NCBI RefSeq assembly: GCF_004764705.1
Contig: NZ_SHLX01000005.1
Span: 1 to 64,000 of the forward strand
Origin: Paenibacillus cymbidii
GTDB taxonomy: Bacteria; Bacillota; Bacilli; Paenibacillales; NBRC-103111
Direction: 5' to 3'
Length of the DNA stretch: 64,000 nucleotides
Positions 47,043-55,298 of this stretch are shown piece by piece; the first letter of the stretch is position 1; every line of letters starts with the position of its first letter. Under the pieces are notes generated by a model, which made no database searches, was not told the origin of the DNA, and saw nothing but the letters and a program-made list of their open reading frames with translations. The position numbers and the translations under genes were made by a program.

Positions 47043-48552
47043 CGGCACCCGGCTGCCATGATGCGGCCGACGCCCCGGATTGCCGCGTGTCGAGCGCTTC
47101 CGTCAGCACCCGTCCGCGCGAGCCGGACGGCACCGGCGCGCCGAGCAGATGAGCGATCGTGGGCGCCACCGAAACGATGCTGTTCGGCTCGCCGACCCGC
47201 ACGCCGCTGCGCACGCCATGGCCGTACATCACGAACGGCACGAACCGCTCCCCGACATCGAGATGGCCGTGGCCGCCGATGCCGTTGCCCTGACCGTGGT
47301 CCGCCATCACAATATAGGTCGTCTCCTCCGCTAGCCCCTCCTCCTCCATCCACTCGCAGAAGCCGCGGATCAATTCGTCCGACTGGCTAATTTGCGCCGC
47401 GTATTCGGGATACAGGACCCCCCGGCTGTGGCCGGTCTGATCGACCGCAATCAGCTGCACGACCATCAGGTCCGGCCGTTCCCGCTTCATGATCCGTTTC
47501 GCTTCTTCGATGATTTTGATGTCGACGACGCTGTTTTTTTCGACGGCCGTGAAGCTGGCGACGTCGTCGCCGAACGCGTCGATCAGGTGCGCGCAGCCGA
47601 ACAGAATGCCTTTGCGCCCTTGCTTGCGCAGCGAGTCGAAGATGCTTTCGACCCGCACGCCAAGCTTCCATACCATATTCGAACGAATGCCATGCTCGCG
47701 CGGGTTCGCCCCGGTGAACATGGAGGAGAAACAAACGACCGTACGCGCCGGGTACACGGTTTCCATGCGGTCATAGTAGACGCCTTCGCGCATGAGCCGA
47801 TGCAGGAACGGCGCATCCGCCTGCTCGAACCGCTCCTTGCGGCAGCCGTCGATAACGAGCACAACGACGCGCCGGGCCGGCGCCGCAAGCGGCGGCTGCT
47901 CCGGTGTCGGCGTTTGCGATTCGACCGGCTTCCAGGTGAACAGCAAGCGATGAGCCGCCCAGCTGTACACGAATAGCGCCGCAGCAAACGCACAGTAGCC
48001 AAGCCACGGACCAGTCGCGCCAAAAAAACTGCCCCACCCGCTCCAAGCCTCATCGGTCGCGCCCGTCAAGCCATCGTAGCCCCAGGCAAACGCCGCCAGC
48101 AACAGCAGCGTTTTCGGCAACTGTTCGCCGGGATTGCCGCTCGTCGAATCCGAATTGATCAGAAACAGCTTCCAGATGCGGGTAAAATTCCACCATGTCG
48201 TGCCGATGCGCAAATGGTAATACAGCGTTCCCCAAAAAAAGACAGTAAAAAATAGATACAGCAGCACCGCCCATACGAACAGGCCCACGGGAAAAACGCC
48301 CCATAACAGCAGGAATGCCGCCAACGGCGGCAGCAAAAACCAGCGCAAATGCAGCGGATAGTCGTAAACGTAAAAAATGACGCCGAGCGGCAGCAGCAGC
48401 GCCGCCGCGCCGCAATAAGCGGCAAAGTCGAGCCCGCCGGCGAGGGCGATGGCGAACACCGCCAGCACGAATACCGGCGTGAACGTTTTCCCTTCGTTCA
48501 GCACATTCCAGCAGCGGGCGGCGACAATTTCGAACAACGAAGCGGATTTCAT
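47029..48552 (-). CDS. Membrane phosphodiesterase (alkaline phosphatase superfamily)
   Basis: A 507-aa protein. The N-terminal half has about six membrane helices (about 25-205, including VFVLAVFAIALAGGLDF, FLLLWGVFPVGLFVW and GYCAFAAALFVYSW). The C-terminal catalytic domain (about 227-490) belongs to the nucleotide pyrophosphatase/phosphodiesterase type. Metal and nucleophile regions are VVLVIDGCRKERF, METVYPARTVVCFSSMFTG (Thr nucleophile region), GHSRGVLYPEY and MADHGQGNGIGGHGHLD. The substrate is unknown. The last codons (GAENNQ-stop) are encoded by repeat cluster E. ATG 48552 follows TGGAGGAACGGC. Confidence 0.82.
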   Translation of the reverse strand: MKSASLFEIVAARCWNVLNEGKTFTPVFVLAVFAIALAGGLDFAAYCGAAALLLPLGVIFYVYDYPLHLRWFLLPPLAAFLLLWGVFPVGLFVWAVLLYLFFTVFFWGTLYYHLRIGTTWWNFTRIWKLFLINSDSTSGNPGEQLPKTLLLLAAFAWGYDGLTGATDEAWSGWGSFFGATGPWLGYCAFAAALFVYSWAAHRLLFTWKPVESQTPTPEQPPLAAPARRVVVLVIDGCRKERFEQADAPFLHRLMREGVYYDRMETVYPARTVVCFSSMFTGANPREHGIRSNMVWKLGVRVESIFDSLRKQGRKGILFGCAHLIDAFGDDVASFTAVEKNSVVDIKIIEEAKRIMKRERPDLMVVQLIAVDQTGHSRGVLYPEYAAQISQSDELIRGFCEWMEEEGLAEETTYIVMADHGQGNGIGGHGHLDVGERFVPFVMYGHGVRSGVRVGEPNSIVSVAPTIAHLLGAPVPSGSRGRVLTEALDTRQSGASAASWQPGAENNQ

Positions 48553-48570
48553 GCCGTTCCTCCACAGCGA

Positions 48571-48969
48571 TCAGTCGGTAAGTATCGTGTTCATTCCGCC
48601 ATGCTCGGCGATGGCGCGCAGCAGCGCAACATGGATCGGCATGATGAACTGCGAGTCGCCGATCCGGAACTGGCCGCTGCGGTTGTGCACAAGCGCCTCG
48701 CTGACGCGGATTCGGTAATGCGGCGAACCGAGCGACAGGTGCGAAATTTCGTTGCCTGCCGCCTTGCGGCTGGCGAACGTGACCGCCTTGAAGCCGGCCG
48801 TCTGGAAAGGCACAATGCTGTATATATTCGCCAGCTTCATATAGTAATTGACGTGCGGCTTCTGCAGCACGAGCTCTTTGGTCGATACCGTCAGGCCAAA
48901 ATCGGACTTCTTGTGCGACAGCTTCAGTTCGCCTTCCAGCGCCGCCAGTTGCATAAACCCACGGTCCAT
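48571..48969 (-). CDS. Hypothetical protein, 132 aa
   Basis: A soluble protein of 132 aa that looks beta-rich (LSHKKSDFGLTVSTKELVLQ, YSIVPFQTAGFKAVTFASRK, HYRIRVSEALVHNRSGQF). ATG 48969 has a near-perfect site (AAGGAGG, 9 bp spacing). It lies 18 bp upstream of the phosphodiesterase gene and is probably cotranscribed. I do not recognise the family. Confidence 0.65.
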   Translation of the reverse strand: MDRGFMQLAALEGELKLSHKKSDFGLTVSTKELVLQKPHVNYYMKLANIYSIVPFQTAGFKAVTFASRKAAGNEISHLSLGSPHYRIRVSEALVHNRSGQFRIGDSQFIMPIHVALLRAIAEHGGMNTILTD

Positions 48970-49019
48970 GCGTAACGACCTCCTTCGCCGGTTCCTGATG
49001 AAGCCAATGATGCCGGAGC

Positions 49020-49580
49020 TCAGACGCGGAACAGCCCATAGCCGGCCATCGAAGGCGCCGGAAGCACCGGATCGACCAGCAGCCCCTCGGTTTTGCCGTT
49101 CAAGGCTACGTCAACAAGCCAACGGGTAAACGGTGCGACGTTCATGGCTTCCATTTCCTCCAGGCTGAAAAAACCGGCCCGGTCCACTTCCACATTGTCC
49201 GGCACCGGTTCGCCGCTTACATACTCCATCGCAAAGGCAATGTACACGTTGTGGATCGCGCGCGGCTGATCGCGCAGCGCGACAACGCCTTTCACGCGTG
49301 CGGTGATGCCGCACTCCTCCTGCACTTCGCGCACGATCGTTTTGTCGATCGACTCGAGCTGCTCGATATACCCGCCCGGGTTCGTCCAGTAGCCTTTGCC
49401 CGGGTCCTGCGCCCGGCGAACGAGCAGGATACGTCCCTCCTTGGCGATCAGCGCACCGACGCCGATGCTGTAGTTGCCCCAATGGACGAACGCGCAGGCC
49501 GGGCAAGCCCGTCTGGCGATATCGTCGATCACTCGCGTTTCCAGCGCATGCCCGCATGACAGGCAAAAATTGATTTCCAT
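49020..49580 (-). CDS. Nudix hydrolase with N-terminal zinc ribbon
   Basis: A 186-aa protein. Residues 1-35 form a zinc ribbon (CLSCGHAL...CPACAFVHW). The Nudix box reads GGYIEQLESIDKTIVREVQEECGI in form (GX5EX7REXXEEXGI, about residues 68-91), followed by a typical Nudix fold. The layout is like NudC-related or 'ADP-ribose type' hydrolases with a ribbon; the nucleotide substrate is unclear. The gene starts 33 bp from the tandem repeats and is followed at 50 bp by the 132-aa gene. Confidence 0.87.
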   Translation of the reverse strand: MEINFCLSCGHALETRVIDDIARRACPACAFVHWGNYSIGVGALIAKEGRILLVRRAQDPGKGYWTNPGGYIEQLESIDKTIVREVQEECGITARVKGVVALRDQPRAIHNVYIAFAMEYVSGEPVPDNVEVDRAGFFSLEEMEAMNVAPFTRWLVDVALNGKTEGLLVDPVLPAPSMAGYGLFRV

Positions 49581-49612
49581 AAGTTGTGCAAGTCCACCTT
49601 TAGCGACAAATT

Positions 49613-49812
49613 AAAATCATTACCGCATTGGACCGCTTCTCAGGTCCAATCGGCAATGATTTTCATCACTTGCGCCGAGCCTGCTTCGCTGAATTGCATC
49701 GACGAATAAAATCATTACCGCATTGGACCGCTTCACAGGTCCAATCGGCAATGATTTTCACCACTTGCGCCGAGCCTGCTTCGCTGAATTGCATCGACGA
49801 ATAAAATCATTA
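49613..49812. repeat. 95-bp tandem duplication with strong hairpins
   Basis: Two copies (49613-49707 and 49708-49802) differ at only two positions, and a third begins at 49803 for about 10 bases. Each copy starts with a long hairpin: AAAATCATTACCGCATTGGACC, a short loop, then GGTCCAATCGG and CAATGATTTT. It has T-runs for both directions, like a bidirectional terminator. The remaining 44 bp is unstructured. It occupies the 315-bp gap between the divergent Nudix and gntR genes. This explains most of the gap; the role is unknown. Confidence 0.85.
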
Positions 49813-49846
49813 TACCACGCTTCGCGGCGATGAACGACGATTTCTG

Positions 49847-49885
49847 TTGACACGTTTGCAAACTGTATATAATAATTATATACAG
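49847..49885 (+). promoter_or_regulatory. Promoter and perfect-palindrome operator of the GntR/ABC operon
   Basis: TTGACA (49847-49852) and TATAAT (49868-49873) form the promoter (spacing 15). CTGTATATAAT-A-ATTATATACAG (49863-49885) is a perfect 11-1-11 palindrome covering the -10 box. The placement suggests autorepression by the GntR protein encoded just downstream. Confidence 0.75.
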
Positions 49886-49895
49886 TATATACGAT

Positions 49896-50297
49896 ATGCA
49901 CAGGCAGGTGAGCGCGCTGAACATTATCGTTTCGGGCCGCAGCGATGCCCCGATTTACGAGCAAATCAAGGAGCAAATCAAACGGGCGATCATGAGCGGA
50001 GAACTGGCGGCGGGCACGGCGCTGCCTTCGATCCGCCATCTGGCGGCCGAGCTGCAAATCAGCGTCATCACGACGAAACGCGCTTACGAGGAGCTGGAGA
50101 AGGAGTCGCTGATCGAAACGATCGCCGGCAAAGGCAGCTTTGTCTCCGGAAGCAACCGCGAGCTCATTCGCGAAATGCGGCTCAAGGAATGGGAAGCCGG
50201 CATTGTCAGGCTGCTGGAAGAAACGCGGGCGCTCGGGATGACGGCGGAGACGCTGATCCGGAGCATTCGCCACTTTGCCGAGGAGGGGAACGAATGA
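49896..50297 (+). CDS. YtrA-subfamily GntR repressor
   Basis: A 133-aa regulator of the YtrA subfamily. It has the wHTH at about 10-80 (SDAPIYEQIKEQIKRAI, LAAELQISVITTKRAYEELEKE and GKGSFVSG), then a short helical dimer tail instead of a full effector domain. The subfamily controls ABC transporters induced by cell-envelope stress in Bacillus. The start is uncertain. ATG 49896 has no ribosome site and lies about 16 bases after the likely transcription start. CTG 49917 (LNIIVSG, like MNIIISN in relatives) follows AGGTGAG. The stop overlaps the ATPase gene by 4 bp. Confidence 0.88.
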   Translation: MHRQVSALNIIVSGRSDAPIYEQIKEQIKRAIMSGELAAGTALPSIRHLAAELQISVITTKRAYEELEKESLIETIAGKGSFVSGSNRELIREMRLKEWEAGIVRLLEETRALGMTAETLIRSIRHFAEEGNE

Positions 50298-51157
50298 ACG
50301 TGCTGGAAGTGACGGGCGCGAACAAACAGTACCGCGGTTTTGTGCTGCGGGATATCAGCTTCAGCCTGGAGGCCGGCTACGTGAGCGGGCTGATCGGTCC
50401 GAACGGCTCCGGCAAAAGCACGCTGATCAAGGCGATTCTCGGCTTGATCCGCCTGGATGCGGGCAACGTGCGCCTGTTCGGCCAATCGTACGACGGCGAT
50501 GAGCGGAGCATCAAACGGCGCATCGGCTTCGTCTTTGACGAGCATCCGTTTTACGATCATTTGCGCATCACCGACATGAAGCGGATTTTCGCTTCGTTTT
50601 ATCCGCAGTGGAACGAGCCGCAATACCGGCTCTATCTCGAACGCTTCGAACTGCCCGAGCGCCGCCGCATCCGCGACTTGTCCAAAGGCATGAAGCTCAA
50701 GCTGTCGCTCGCGCTCGCCCTGTCGCACGACGCGGAGTTGATCGTGATGGACGAGCCGACTTCCGGACTCGACCCGATCTTTCGTTACGACTTGCTGCAG
50801 ATGCTGCGCGATTTGATGAAGGAAGAACGCCGGACCGTGCTGTTCTCGACGCACAACACGAACGATCTCGACCGGATCGCCGACTACGTCACGTTCCTGT
50901 ATCGCGGGCGGATGCTGTACAGCGGCAGCCTGGACGATTGGCTCGGGCGCCATGCGCTGGTCAAAGGCCCGGCCAAGCTGCTCGACCGCGACGTGCGCCG
51001 CCTGTTCGTCGGCTTGCGCGAGACGCCGTACGGGTTCGAAGGTCTCGCCGCCGACCGCGCGGAAGCCGAACGGCTCTTCGCCGGTCTCGCGACGATCGAA
51101 CGTCCGACGCTAGACGAAGTAATGGTGTATTCCGTGCGCAAAGGAGATTTGCCATGA
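50294..51157 (+). CDS. ABC transporter ATPase, YtrB-like
   Basis: A 287-aa ABC ATPase with Walker A (GPNGSGKSTLIKA, about 34-46), a YtrB/BcrA-type signature (DLSKGMKLKLSLALAL), Walker B (LIVMDEPTSGLDP) and the H-loop STH. Its C-terminal region (about 215-287) is typical of ABC-2 type exporters. ATG 50294 follows GAGGAGGGG and overlaps gntR (ATGA); the stop overlaps the permease start (ATGA). The three genes form a tight operon. Confidence 0.92.
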   Translation: MNVLEVTGANKQYRGFVLRDISFSLEAGYVSGLIGPNGSGKSTLIKAILGLIRLDAGNVRLFGQSYDGDERSIKRRIGFVFDEHPFYDHLRITDMKRIFASFYPQWNEPQYRLYLERFELPERRRIRDLSKGMKLKLSLALALSHDAELIVMDEPTSGLDPIFRYDLLQMLRDLMKEERRTVLFSTHNTNDLDRIADYVTFLYRGRMLYSGSLDDWLGRHALVKGPAKLLDRDVRRLFVGLRETPYGFEGLAADRAEAERLFAGLATIERPTLDEVMVYSVRKGDLP

Positions 51158-51816
51158 CGACCATCGTCCCGCTCCTGCTGAAAGATATTCGCATCCAGAA
51201 AAAAAACCTCGCCATCGGCGTGTTGTTCATGTTCGCCGTCATCTTCCTGTCGGGCGCTTTCGAAAATTTGCCGGCTGCCGTTCCCGCGGTTATTCTCGGC
51301 CATTTCCTCATCATGTTCGCCGCCAAAACGGACGAGCGCGGCCGCGGAGCCGTGCTGCTCCATTCGCTGCCGCTGCGAAGGCTCGATGTCGTCGTCGCCA
51401 AATACGCCGGTCTCTTCCTGTTCGCGGCGCTTGGCTTCGGCACTGCCCTTCTGTGCCGCGCGCTCTCCTTGCTTCTGCTTCCGGGAGACGATTTGCCGCG
51501 TTTCGACGCCTCGTCGATCGGCATCGCGCTGGCGGCGCTGCTCGTATTTTACGCGATCTATTATCCGCTTTATTTCCGCTTCGGCGGCCGCATCGTACAG
51601 GTGCTCGATATGCTCGTCATCATCGCCGCCATCGTGGCCGGTTTTCTGCTGCTTAAGCTGAGCTTGTGGCTCGGCGATCCTTTCTTCGGGCTGGCGGACT
51701 GGTTGACGCAACAGTCGGGCGCCGTGCAATACGGCTTGCCGGTCGTTATCGTCGCCGTGCTTCTGTTCGTTTCGTTTTTGCTGTCGGCCGCCTTTTACCG
51801 ACGGCGGGATTTATAA
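51154..51816 (+). CDS. ABC-2 type permease of the GntR operon
   Basis: A 220-aa membrane protein with about six helices (IGVLFMFAVIFLSGAF, AVILGHFLIMF, GLFLFAALGFGTALLC, IALAALLVFYAIYYPLYF, LDMLVIIAAIVAGFLLL and VVIVAVLLFVSFLLSA). The LLHSLPLRRLDVVVAKY segment is typical of ABC_membrane-2 family permeases. It partners the ATPase, with which it overlaps by 4 bp. The substrate is unknown; the YtrA-type regulator suggests envelope stress. Confidence 0.87.
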   Translation: MTTIVPLLLKDIRIQKKNLAIGVLFMFAVIFLSGAFENLPAAVPAVILGHFLIMFAAKTDERGRGAVLLHSLPLRRLDVVVAKYAGLFLFAALGFGTALLCRALSLLLLPGDDLPRFDASSIGIALAALLVFYAIYYPLYFRFGGRIVQVLDMLVIIAAIVAGFLLLKLSLWLGDPFFGLADWLTQQSGAVQYGLPVVIVAVLLFVSFLLSAAFYRRRDL

Positions 51817-51942
51817 CCCGCAAGCATGGTTTTCGGCCTGTCTTCCCGCGCGTTTCCGGTATCGTCAACCGACTCTCTCGTGATATAATGTTCCTCGCAT
51901 ATTGTATATTTACAATTCATTAACATTGGGAGAGAGATCAAG

Positions 51943-54192
51943 TTGGCAGACAATGAACAACCGGAAGCGAATCCGGAAGAAGAAGAACGAACCGATAACG
52001 AACCGGAAGCCGATTCCGAGTCCGAATCGCCAGCGGCGGCCGGCGACGCCGGCGTCGAGGCGCCCGCCCCGGCCGAACCTGCGCCGCGGCGCACCGTGTG
52101 GCAAACGATCGGCGCTTACATCGGACAACGATATATGATCGCCGTCACGGCGGCGTGGATTGTGCTGCTGCTGGAATTCGTCGACCGCAGCAGCCTGCCG
52201 GAAACGCTGCGCTGGACAGTTCGCCATTTCGGCGAATTCGCCTTCAACAGCGCGATCGTCGCCAGCCTGCTGCTCGTCTTTTCGGCGATCGTCGGCCGCA
52301 TCCGCCCTGCCTATTGGATTACGGCGCTTGTGCTTTTCATCTTCGCGCTAATCAGCGGGATCAAGCTGAAGATGCTCGGCGTGCCGCTGCTGCCGTGGGA
52401 CTTCGTGCTGACGAGCGAAGCGGAAGACATGACCGGCTATATCAAAAATATCGCCAACGCCAAGCTGATCGCCGGCGTCATCGTGTTTGGCGGCGTCAGC
52501 GCGTTCCTGCTGTACAAAGCGCCGCACATGCCGAACAAGCTGAAATGGAAGGAAAAGTCGATTCTCGCTCTCGTTTCGATCGCGCTGATCGCCGTCATTT
52601 ATTCGGATAAGCCGATTCCGCTCAAACGCGCGTTCGGCATCGCCGCCATGCCATGGAATCAAGGCGACAACGTGCGCACGAACGGTTTGGCGTTAACCGG
52701 GCTGATGAACATGGAATACTTGAACGTCGACAGCAAAGGAAGCGTGGACGAGCAAACGATCGCCGCGATTGTCAATCAGCAAAGCGGAAGCGACACGCCT
52801 CCGGCCGGAACTGCGGCGGCGAAGCCGAATATTATCGTCATCTTAAGCGAATCGTTCTGGGATGCGACGCAGATCAAAGGCGTAACGTTCAGCCGCGACC
52901 CGCTGCCTTTTTTTCATCAGATTCAGAAGGAATACACAAGCGGCTGGCTGCTGTCGCCGCAATACGGCGGCGGAACGGCCAATGTCGAATTCGAGGTGCT
53001 GACCGGCAACTCGATGCGTTTCCTGCCGCAAGGTTCGACCGCTTACAACCAGTACATCGACAAGCAAGTCGATTCGCTCGCCAGCATCGCGGCGCGGCAA
53101 GGCTACACGTCGACGGCGATCAGTCCGTTCCATGCCTGGTATTTCAAGAGCAACGACGTATACCGCGACTTCGGCTTCGGCAAATACGTCAGCATCGAGT
53201 TTTTTAAACCGGACTATCATGGGCCTTATATCGCCGACCGCGAAGTGGCAAACACGATCATTCGCGAAACGACGCAAACAAGCGGTCCCGACTTCGTTTT
53301 CGCCAACACGATGGAAAACCATTTTCATTATTATCCCGGCAAGTTCGACAAAAATACGATCGAAGTGACCGGCAACATGACGCCTGCGTCGGAAGGCATG
53401 CTGGAGACGTACGCGGAAGGGCTGATCGGCGCCGACAACATGCTGAAGTCGCTGGTCGAGCATTATACCGCCTCGAAGGAGCCGACGATCATCGTTTTCT
53501 TCGGCGACCATCTGCCTTACTTGGGCGACGACTACGCAACGTTCAAAGACACGAAGTGGATCAGCGGCACCGACGACCCGAATTTCCTGGCCAACATGTA
53601 CCATACGCCGGTCGTCGTCTGGAACAACTATTTGCCCAAACAAAAGGACGATCTGGCGATGAGCCCGTCGTTCCTCGGCCCTTACGTACTGAACATGGCG
53701 CAGCTGCAAGGCACCTATTACACGAACTTCCTGAGCGAATTCGCCAAAAAGATTCCGGTGCTGCCGCCGCGCGACTACTATGCCAGCATGAACATCGACG
53801 AAGCGGCGACCAAAGCTTACGAACAGCTGCAGAACGATATTTTGTTCGGGCAGCAATTCGGTTACGCCGGGTTCAAAGACAAAATCATCAACCCGAACTA
53901 CATCCTCGGCCTCGGCACGATGAAGCTGACAAGCGCCGTCGTGCAGCGGACCGCACCCGATCAGCCGGCTGCCACGCTTCTGGTCACCGGGGAGGCGATT
54001 CCGCCGCTTGGCATCGTTTATGCAAATGGCAAAGCATTGCCGACCGAGTCGGCGGGTGACGGCAAACTGACGGCCAAGCTGCAGGGCGACGCCGCCAAAG
54101 CGGCCAGCCTTGACGTACAAGTAAAAGTGATCGATTCGCGCGAACTGGCCATAGCCGAGTCGAATACGATCCAGGCGACGGTTTCGCCGTAA
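51943..54192 (+). CDS. LTA-synthase-like sulfatase (phosphoglycerol transferase)
   Basis: A 749-aa membrane protein. It has an acidic N-terminal region (about 1-48), four to five helices (about 60-225), then an extracellular sulfatase domain of the LtaS family (about 285-620). The metal and nucleophile sites are ILSESFWDAT and YGGGTANVEFEVLTGN (Thr nucleophile presumed), with FANTMENHFHYYPG and FFGDHLPYLGDD. A C-terminal beta domain (about 645-749) is extra. TTG 51943 is the start (GGGAGAGAG upstream). It likely transfers glycerol-phosphate to cell-envelope polymers. It follows the ABC operon by 126 bp. Confidence 0.85.
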   Translation: MADNEQPEANPEEEERTDNEPEADSESESPAAAGDAGVEAPAPAEPAPRRTVWQTIGAYIGQRYMIAVTAAWIVLLLEFVDRSSLPETLRWTVRHFGEFAFNSAIVASLLLVFSAIVGRIRPAYWITALVLFIFALISGIKLKMLGVPLLPWDFVLTSEAEDMTGYIKNIANAKLIAGVIVFGGVSAFLLYKAPHMPNKLKWKEKSILALVSIALIAVIYSDKPIPLKRAFGIAAMPWNQGDNVRTNGLALTGLMNMEYLNVDSKGSVDEQTIAAIVNQQSGSDTPPAGTAAAKPNIIVILSESFWDATQIKGVTFSRDPLPFFHQIQKEYTSGWLLSPQYGGGTANVEFEVLTGNSMRFLPQGSTAYNQYIDKQVDSLASIAARQGYTSTAISPFHAWYFKSNDVYRDFGFGKYVSIEFFKPDYHGPYIADREVANTIIRETTQTSGPDFVFANTMENHFHYYPGKFDKNTIEVTGNMTPASEGMLETYAEGLIGADNMLKSLVEHYTASKEPTIIVFFGDHLPYLGDDYATFKDTKWISGTDDPNFLANMYHTPVVVWNNYLPKQKDDLAMSPSFLGPYVLNMAQLQGTYYTNFLSEFAKKIPVLPPRDYYASMNIDEAATKAYEQLQNDILFGQQFGYAGFKDKIINPNYILGLGTMKLTSAVVQRTAPDQPAATLLVTGEAIPPLGIVYANGKALPTESAGDGKLTAKLQGDAAKAASLDVQVKVIDSRELAIAESNTIQATVSP

Positions 54193-54209
54193 ACGACCCG
54201 CTATCGACG

Positions 54210-54256
54210 CAAAAAAATCCCGTACCGGAGCATGCCTCCGCGTACGGGATTTTTTT
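54210..54256. terminator. Bidirectional terminator after the LtaS-like gene
   Basis: AAAAAAATCCCGTAC...GTACGGGATTTTTTT has a perfect 8-bp core stem with A and T runs. It lies between the stops of two convergent genes (54192 and 54262). Confidence 0.9.
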
Positions 54257-54261
54257 GCCGT

Positions 54262-55191
54262 CTAATGGATGTCCTTCTTCTTGAAGCGTCCGCCCTTCAC
54301 ATCGTGAATGTTGCCGACGGCAAGAAACGCATGCGGATCGAGCTCGTCCACGATCGACTTCAGCTTCGCTTCCTCCAGCCGGTTGATGACGGAGAAGATG
54401 ACGCGTTTGGTGTCGCCGGTGTATGCGCCTTCACCGTTCAAATACGTGACGCCGCGGCCAAGCCGGCTAAGCAGCGCTTCGCCGATTTCGAGATTGCGCT
54501 CGCTGATGATCCAGACGGCTTTCGACTCGTCGAAGCCTTCGATCGTAATATCGATCATTTTGAAAGCGATGTAATAAGCGATCAGCGAAAACATGGCATT
54601 GTCCCAGCCGAATACGAAGCCGGCGCTGCCGAGAATGAAAAAGTTGAAAAACATGACCACTTCGCCTACGGAGAAAGGAGTTTTCTTGTTAAACAGGATC
54701 GCAACAATTTCCGTGCCGTCGAGCGAACCGCCCGAACGAATGACGAGGCCGACGCCAACGCCGAGGATAATGCCGCCGAATACCGCCGCCAACGTCGGCT
54801 GATCGGTTAACGGTGGAACCGGATGAAGCAAGGTCGTGCCGATCGACATGACCGCAACGCCGAACAAAGTAGAAATGGCGAATGTTTTGCCGATTTGCTT
54901 GTAGCCGAGGAACAGGAACGGCAAGTTGAACAAAAACAGGAAAAGACCGATGGGCAATCCGCTCAAATGCGAGGTAATGATGGAGATGCCGACGACGCCG
55001 CCGTCGATAATGTTGTTCGGGACGAGGAATATTTCCAGCCCGACCGCTACCAGGGAAGCGCCGAGAAAAATGACGATCGCCCGCTGCAGCACCTTTACCG
55101 TGGACAATCGATTGTGCTGTGACTTTACCGCATGCGCTGCTTTGACAAGTTGCTTTTGCTGTTCCGCCAACTGCATCACCCTTTCTTTCAT
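54262..55191 (-). CDS. YitT family membrane protein (DUF2179)
   Basis: A 309-aa member of the YitT family, with an N-terminal domain of five to six helices (about 38-200, FLGASLVAVGLEIFLVPNN, GLFLFLFNLPFLFLGYK, GGIILGVGVGLVIRSGGS, FSVGEVVMFFNFFILGSAGF). A C-terminal cytoplasmic DUF2179 domain (about 225-295, AVWIISERNLEIGEALL, LNGEGAYTG) follows. It has an extended N terminus; ATG 55176 is an alternative start. Function is unknown in the family. It ends at the terminator shared with the LtaS-like gene. Confidence 0.88.
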   Translation of the reverse strand: MKERVMQLAEQQKQLVKAAHAVKSQHNRLSTVKVLQRAIVIFLGASLVAVGLEIFLVPNNIIDGGVVGISIITSHLSGLPIGLFLFLFNLPFLFLGYKQIGKTFAISTLFGVAVMSIGTTLLHPVPPLTDQPTLAAVFGGIILGVGVGLVIRSGGSLDGTEIVAILFNKKTPFSVGEVVMFFNFFILGSAGFVFGWDNAMFSLIAYYIAFKMIDITIEGFDESKAVWIISERNLEIGEALLSRLGRGVTYLNGEGAYTGDTKRVIFSVINRLEEAKLKSIVDELDPHAFLAVGNIHDVKGGRFKKKDIH

Positions 55192-55298
55192 AAAACGCCG
55201 TACGAAGACGCCTTATTTTTAGTGTAAACGATACAAGCCCCAGGCTCAAGTCGAACCGGCCGATTCCGGCAAATTGGCGGTGTCTTTTTCTTGTCCGC

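Noticed and set aside
49847..50293. Upstream extension of the ABC ATPase frame
   Set aside because: It overlaps the gntR gene in another frame; ATG 50294 has a GAGGAGGGG site and the usual ABC N terminus.
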